This document shows positions 48,948 to 64,000 of a stretch of 64,000 bases of DNA, one piece after another. How positions within the stretch are numbered: the stretch's first letter is position 1; each line of letters starts with the position of its first letter. Below the pieces are notes generated by a model, which was given only the letters and a program-made list of their open reading frames with translations, did not search any database and was not told where the DNA came from. The position numbers were made by a program, and so were the translations under genes. The DNA comes from Leptoclinus maculatus (taxonomy: Eukaryota > Chordata > Actinopteri > Perciformes > Stichaeidae): assembly GCA_032191485.1 (NCBI GenBank), contig JAVDOI010000006.1, positions 11,775,850 to 11,839,849 of the forward strand, given 5' to 3'.

Positions 48948-51153
48948 TCTGGACCCGGTGTCCTCGCCGTCAGTCGTTCAACTTGGCAGGTGCTGAATAA
49001 AGTGGCGAAGGAGACAACACGGACACACGTTTCACTACAAGGGGCCCCAGTCACGAGCTGCAAACTTTCCAAGTCTCCTCGCTGTTAGCGAGTGTGTGCA
49101 GAAATGAAGTGTCAACTGGGTGACAGCGTCACTCTGTGTTTAAGGTGGAGTTTAATGGTACTCACCAGCAGTACAGCGTACACCATAGCAGCTGGAGTAT
49201 GCCGCAGCTACTTCATTGTAACACGACACATTAACTTGGTAAAAGCGAAAGCTGAGGCAGTTTTGACCACGACGTAGCTGTTTATTTCCCCCCGTCTGAA
49301 CGAGAAGTTAGCTCAGCTAGCAGCACTAAGATGTTGCTAACAGTTATCGTGGCGAAACTGCGATCGAGCTAACGAACAGCTAAATAATATCCGGGATCGA
49401 AAATAGCCGACTTATAACAGCAGTTGTTGTCATCGTCTCCTGGCCTTGTTGGGACAGCTGTTGGTCAACTTTAGCTGGTGCGTTGGTTTGATCGACACTG
49501 CTAACGGTAACTTCAGTGCTAAGTTAGCAATCCTTCCTGTCGTGTCAACATAACGTCAACTAACGGAAACGTTACCGTTACTAGGTGACCGACCGAGCGG
49601 GCTGGATTTACTGTTGATTGGACTAAGCCCAGTAGTTTAATGAAAATAACGTTAAAATAACAAAAACACCCATACAAAAATGTTTCTAAACGCTGCAGAA
49701 ACTACTTCTAACTAATCTGGGTGCCGTTTTCCGTCCTGAAGACACAGCTTTTTCCGGTCAGGTCGGGATATTTCAAAAGAAAAGCGCAAAGAAATACACA
49801 GGTGCGATTACTTAGCAAACATTTTTATTTTTCCAAATACTGTATTTTGTTTATTTATCCTTGATAAAAGGTATCTGATTATAAACAGATCCTGTTAACT
49901 TTGGGTTTTCCATCGCATTGCGATACAGCCCCAAGATCAGATAAGAGCATTAAAAGGTGCATAACAATGCAAGAGCAATCAAAATTCTTTGAGAAGACAA
50001 ATCCAGTTAGCCAAGTGAAGAAACGCACCTACACACATCCGGAAGCATTTTCTGCTTTCTTATCTGATCTTGAGCCTCTGGATGGCTTCTTTGAGAACAA
50101 ATGCCTAAATTGACCACATTTACTCAGGTAACTCGAGTCTGACTTAATTTGTGCTATTATACATCAAATCAACTCAAAAACATATTCACGCAACAATTAT
50201 GTACAGGTTGAGTTCCCAGTAGTCACAGATGATACAAATTCAGCCCTTAAATACACAATCCTTAGAAAAGTTGTGTGGATTCATTATTTGGGTACACTGA
50301 ATCTGATTGACATTGTAGCATTCTTTCTTTTCCTTTGCTAAATTAAATTGTCAGAAATTAAAGTACAAACTTAAAAGATACATCTTCCTAAACTTCTTTA
50401 ACAGTTTTTTTTTCTTTTGGATCCATTTAACAGCAGGACAACCTGAAATAAACAGACATTTTTGTGAAACAATGTTAAAATTCTGAGTTTAGACAAACCT
50501 TTTCAAAAGTGCCACAACATGTGTACAAACACTTCTTCTGTAAGCTACAGTTGTGTTTAATCTAATCACCAAATGCAGCAACAGAAAGTTTCAAAGACAA
50601 GTGGGAACTGAAACGGGAACCCTCGAACTCTTCAGTATTTGTCCTTTGTTTTTCATATCCAGACACAATCATCCTTTGGAGGAAACAGTAAATTGAACAA
50701 CCTGTGCAAACACTCCTTCAGTCAGTTTGAGGCATGCACAATTCCCCCCCCAGCTGTCTTTTAAATCTAAGGACTTCTTTGTCAATAACAACATACAAGT
50801 AATAATTGAACTGTGGACACAGTGTGCCGCTGACAACTTCAGAACTAGATGCAAATATTCAGTTGAAGTCACTAAAAAAAAAGTACCATCTTTGAAAACT
50901 GAATCCCTTCAAAAAGGGGAAAATGCATAACTTCATTCACCTGCACAGTACAGCTGAGGTGTTGCGGGGTCATCGTGCAACATATAACTGGTGCCTACTC
51001 CAGACACATATTGCCTATTCAAGACACACAGACATATTTTCTGAATGTGCAAACAGGTGAGTAGATATTATCCACCAGGTTTAATAGCAGTAATTGAATA
51101 AATGGGGCTCCCTCCACAGGAGTTCACCGTCACAACCGCTGCACTGAATGAGC
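48948..51153 (-). promoter_or_regulatory. c1galt1 promoter region and os9 3'UTR
   Basis: Both genes are on the minus strand, os9 upstream of c1galt1. A candidate os9 poly(A) signal (AATAAA on minus, 49824-49829) would give a 1.3-kb 3'UTR. The region 49000-49700 is richer in CG and TAACGTTA words and is the likely c1galt1 promoter and 5' UTR. A G-run lies at 51301-51314 in the last os9 intron. No other gene is seen. Confidence 0.4.
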
Positions 51154-62052
<10,899 letters not shown>

Positions 62053-64000
62053 GGTGGACTCTCTCCTCATGACAGCAACAAAACACAGGACGCCTGACAT
62101 GGTAGCTGCTGATTGGTCGATGCGAGAAGTGCGGGTCTGTCATTGGCTGATTTTTGTGCCTGCCAATGGTTCTGGGGTGAATTAGTTTATAACACCGGCA
62201 CAATGTGAATGGGCGGCGCCTCTATCTTTGTAGCATTACAAAAACACATTAACAACACATGTAGGCTGTTTGTCCTTCCATATAATAAACTCACATTGGT
62301 ACAAGCATGGGCACCAATTGGGCTCAAGCCATTTAGCTTACAGTCTATGGCTCAAGCCAATTTGGCCAAATTACAATCATACGGAACACCACACTAGTGT
62401 TTTCTAAGATTTATAAAGTCCAATATTTTACAAATATATCTATATATATATCACGACACATTGGTAGCCTGAAATGTGAACTCCCACTGTGTGGTATAGC
62501 TACCTGTGTCTAAATTGATTACTGAATTTGCATGATATAGCCAGTATGGAGACAGACCGTTAAAAGAAAAAACTCCCCTTAAAAATGCTCTCACATGTTC
62601 CCACACCTAAAACCAGACACAGGCACACCCACCCACCCATCTACACGCACACACACACACGCACACACAGGCACACACACACACACACACACATACACAC
62701 AAACGCATTATTGGTGAGTAATGTTCATGAGCAGGTCTCGTTGTTGGAACATATTTGCAAAATAGCATGCATGAATTTTCAGGAACCGTGCTATAGTTCA
62801 TGTATTTAGTGTGTTATATGTTATATGCTCCATGATGCCGCTGCTCCGCTGATTGACCGCTGAGTGTTGTGTTGAGGTGCGGTTTGCTCTCCGCTGCTGC
62901 AAGGGGAGCGTCCGTCCACAGCCTGCAGTGCTGTAATGTGCGGTCGCCTGTTTTTCTCCTTGCCGCTCCATTTTTCCACATCTAATCTCATTTACAAGAC
63001 CACAGAGGAACACATTTATTAAGGGACAACCTCCGTGCAGGCGGGAGGTGAAACAGCCTACACACTGCGTCTTTGAACTGAGGTGAGCTCCCCTTTCTTC
63101 TGATTTGCATGGGATATTAATAGGCCTATGAATCTGTTTTCTGCACGGTATTTCTGTCGGCATCTCCAGCTCTGGGTGAACGTTTGACGGTTTCTCGACC
63201 AGGCAAAACACGTAAAGAAAAGACAGGCGTGAACAATTTCAGAGCCAGACAATTGTCGATAAAATGCCTGAATGCAATAGAACCTCGTTTTGGAGATGTG
63301 ATTCAGCATGTAAGGCATGCAGGCCTAACCCAATCAAGCTTTAAGTGCATGATTTTTCTCCCTGCTGTCTTATCGCTACAAGCGAAGCTAATATAGGCCT
63401 CTCTGAGAGAGCGTAGGTTATTTTATCTGCAGATGTATGCTCGCTGGACAGATGATTACATTACTGTGATATGTATCTTATGTTTAAGGATGCAGGCAGC
63501 ACGTTGTTGATGCTGAATACAAATATTTCCTGTTCAGAATCTGGATGAGGCATCTGTCACGCATACTTTGGGAGGGACCCACAGAGCTGTTTATGAATCG
63601 TGTCCTTACATTCTCACAGGCTCCTTTTTAGGTAATTAAAAACAGCAGCACAACTAATACAGTTTCATTCTGATTGGCTCGTGGACATTTCCACATGACT
63701 TCAGGCCATCTCTTCTCTCTCTTGAACTACTGTATCTTGGTTACTGTACGTCTAATGATGGTTTCACCATCACAGCTATGGCTATAGCACAAGGTAATCC
63801 CATTAATGTAAAAACAACAGATTGATGATGATACTCTTTTAAGAATTCCTTCCTGTGCTTCCAGTTTGTCATAGTCTTCGTTTTGTGTTACATTATGTTT
63901 ATAGCTTTAGCTGAGCAATAACTCGATATTATCGTCTGATCTTGGTGATATGATCATATCATGTCATCGTTTTACAAAAATGCGTTATTAAATAGGTTTT
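62053..64000. other. os9 5' flank to window end
   Basis: A short GC-richer stretch just upstream of os9 (62053-62220) is its likely promoter. An imperfect (CA)n tract lies at about 62646-62702. I see no gene in the remaining 1.3 kb. Confidence 0.45.

Noticed and set aside
62798..63318. Open frames of 86 and 137 codons upstream of os9
   Set aside because: They are overlapping frames without domain content and contain low-similarity composition typical of non-coding sequence.

Overview
The window is vertebrate nuclear DNA, almost certainly from a percomorph (spiny-rayed) teleost. Genes are split into many small exons with GT-AG introns, coding sequence is only a small part of the 64 kb, and (CA)n microsatellites are abundant and very long. 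The spacers carry fish-type hAT, L2-like LINE and gypsy remnants. No prokaryotic operon, CRISPR array, rRNA or tRNA gene was seen. The species cannot be named from this sequence alone.

Seven protein-coding genes can be read exon by exon, with splice phases that close exactly. In order they are: znf385a (+, 550-7620, 5' end possibly outside the window); gpr84 (+, 11938-13197, single coding exon); stat2 (-, 24122-15573, 23 coding exons, 792 aa); apof (-, 34164-32854, single coding exon); tac3, the neurokinin B/neurokinin F precursor (+, 39675-42296, 6 coding exons, 139 aa); c1galt1 (-, 48947-44771, 3 coding exons, 431 aa); and os9 (-, 62052-51154, 15 coding exons, 671 aa). Six of the seven have human orthologues on 12q13-q14 (ZNF385A, GPR84, STAT2-APOF adjacent, TAC3, OS9), so this is a conserved synteny block. 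C1GALT1 is the exception, since the human gene is on chromosome 7.

The genes do not form one pathway. They include an RNA/p53-linked zinc-finger protein, an immune medium-chain fatty-acid receptor, the type I interferon transcription factor, an HDL-associated apolipoprotein, a reproductive neuropeptide precursor, the core-1 O-glycan galactosyltransferase and the ER-associated degradation lectin.

Repeats fill the spacers and introns. The densest region is 27.6-31.9 kb between stat2 and apof, a nest of transposons. An outer element with CACTSTAA-like ends flanked by TA (27613-31928) contains one hAT-type element inside its left terminus (8-bp duplication CTCTAAAC). It also contains a fold-back hAT-like element (8-bp duplication CCTCAGAC), which in turn contains a 1.2-kb hAT element (8-bp duplication GTACATAC). 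A minisatellite has expanded out of the fold-back element's own left arm.

Points most worth a second look: a tac3 precursor whose neurokinin B peptide has lost the FxGLM-amide signature (it reads FADML-amide) while the neurokinin F peptide is intact; a 15-nt tac3 micro-exon that supplies part of the peptide cleavage site; a 7-residue repeat tail on C1GALT1 and a GC-AG intron in its gene; and a doubled YIKYIK phosphotyrosine site in STAT2. All calls rest on reading the sequence; no database search was run.
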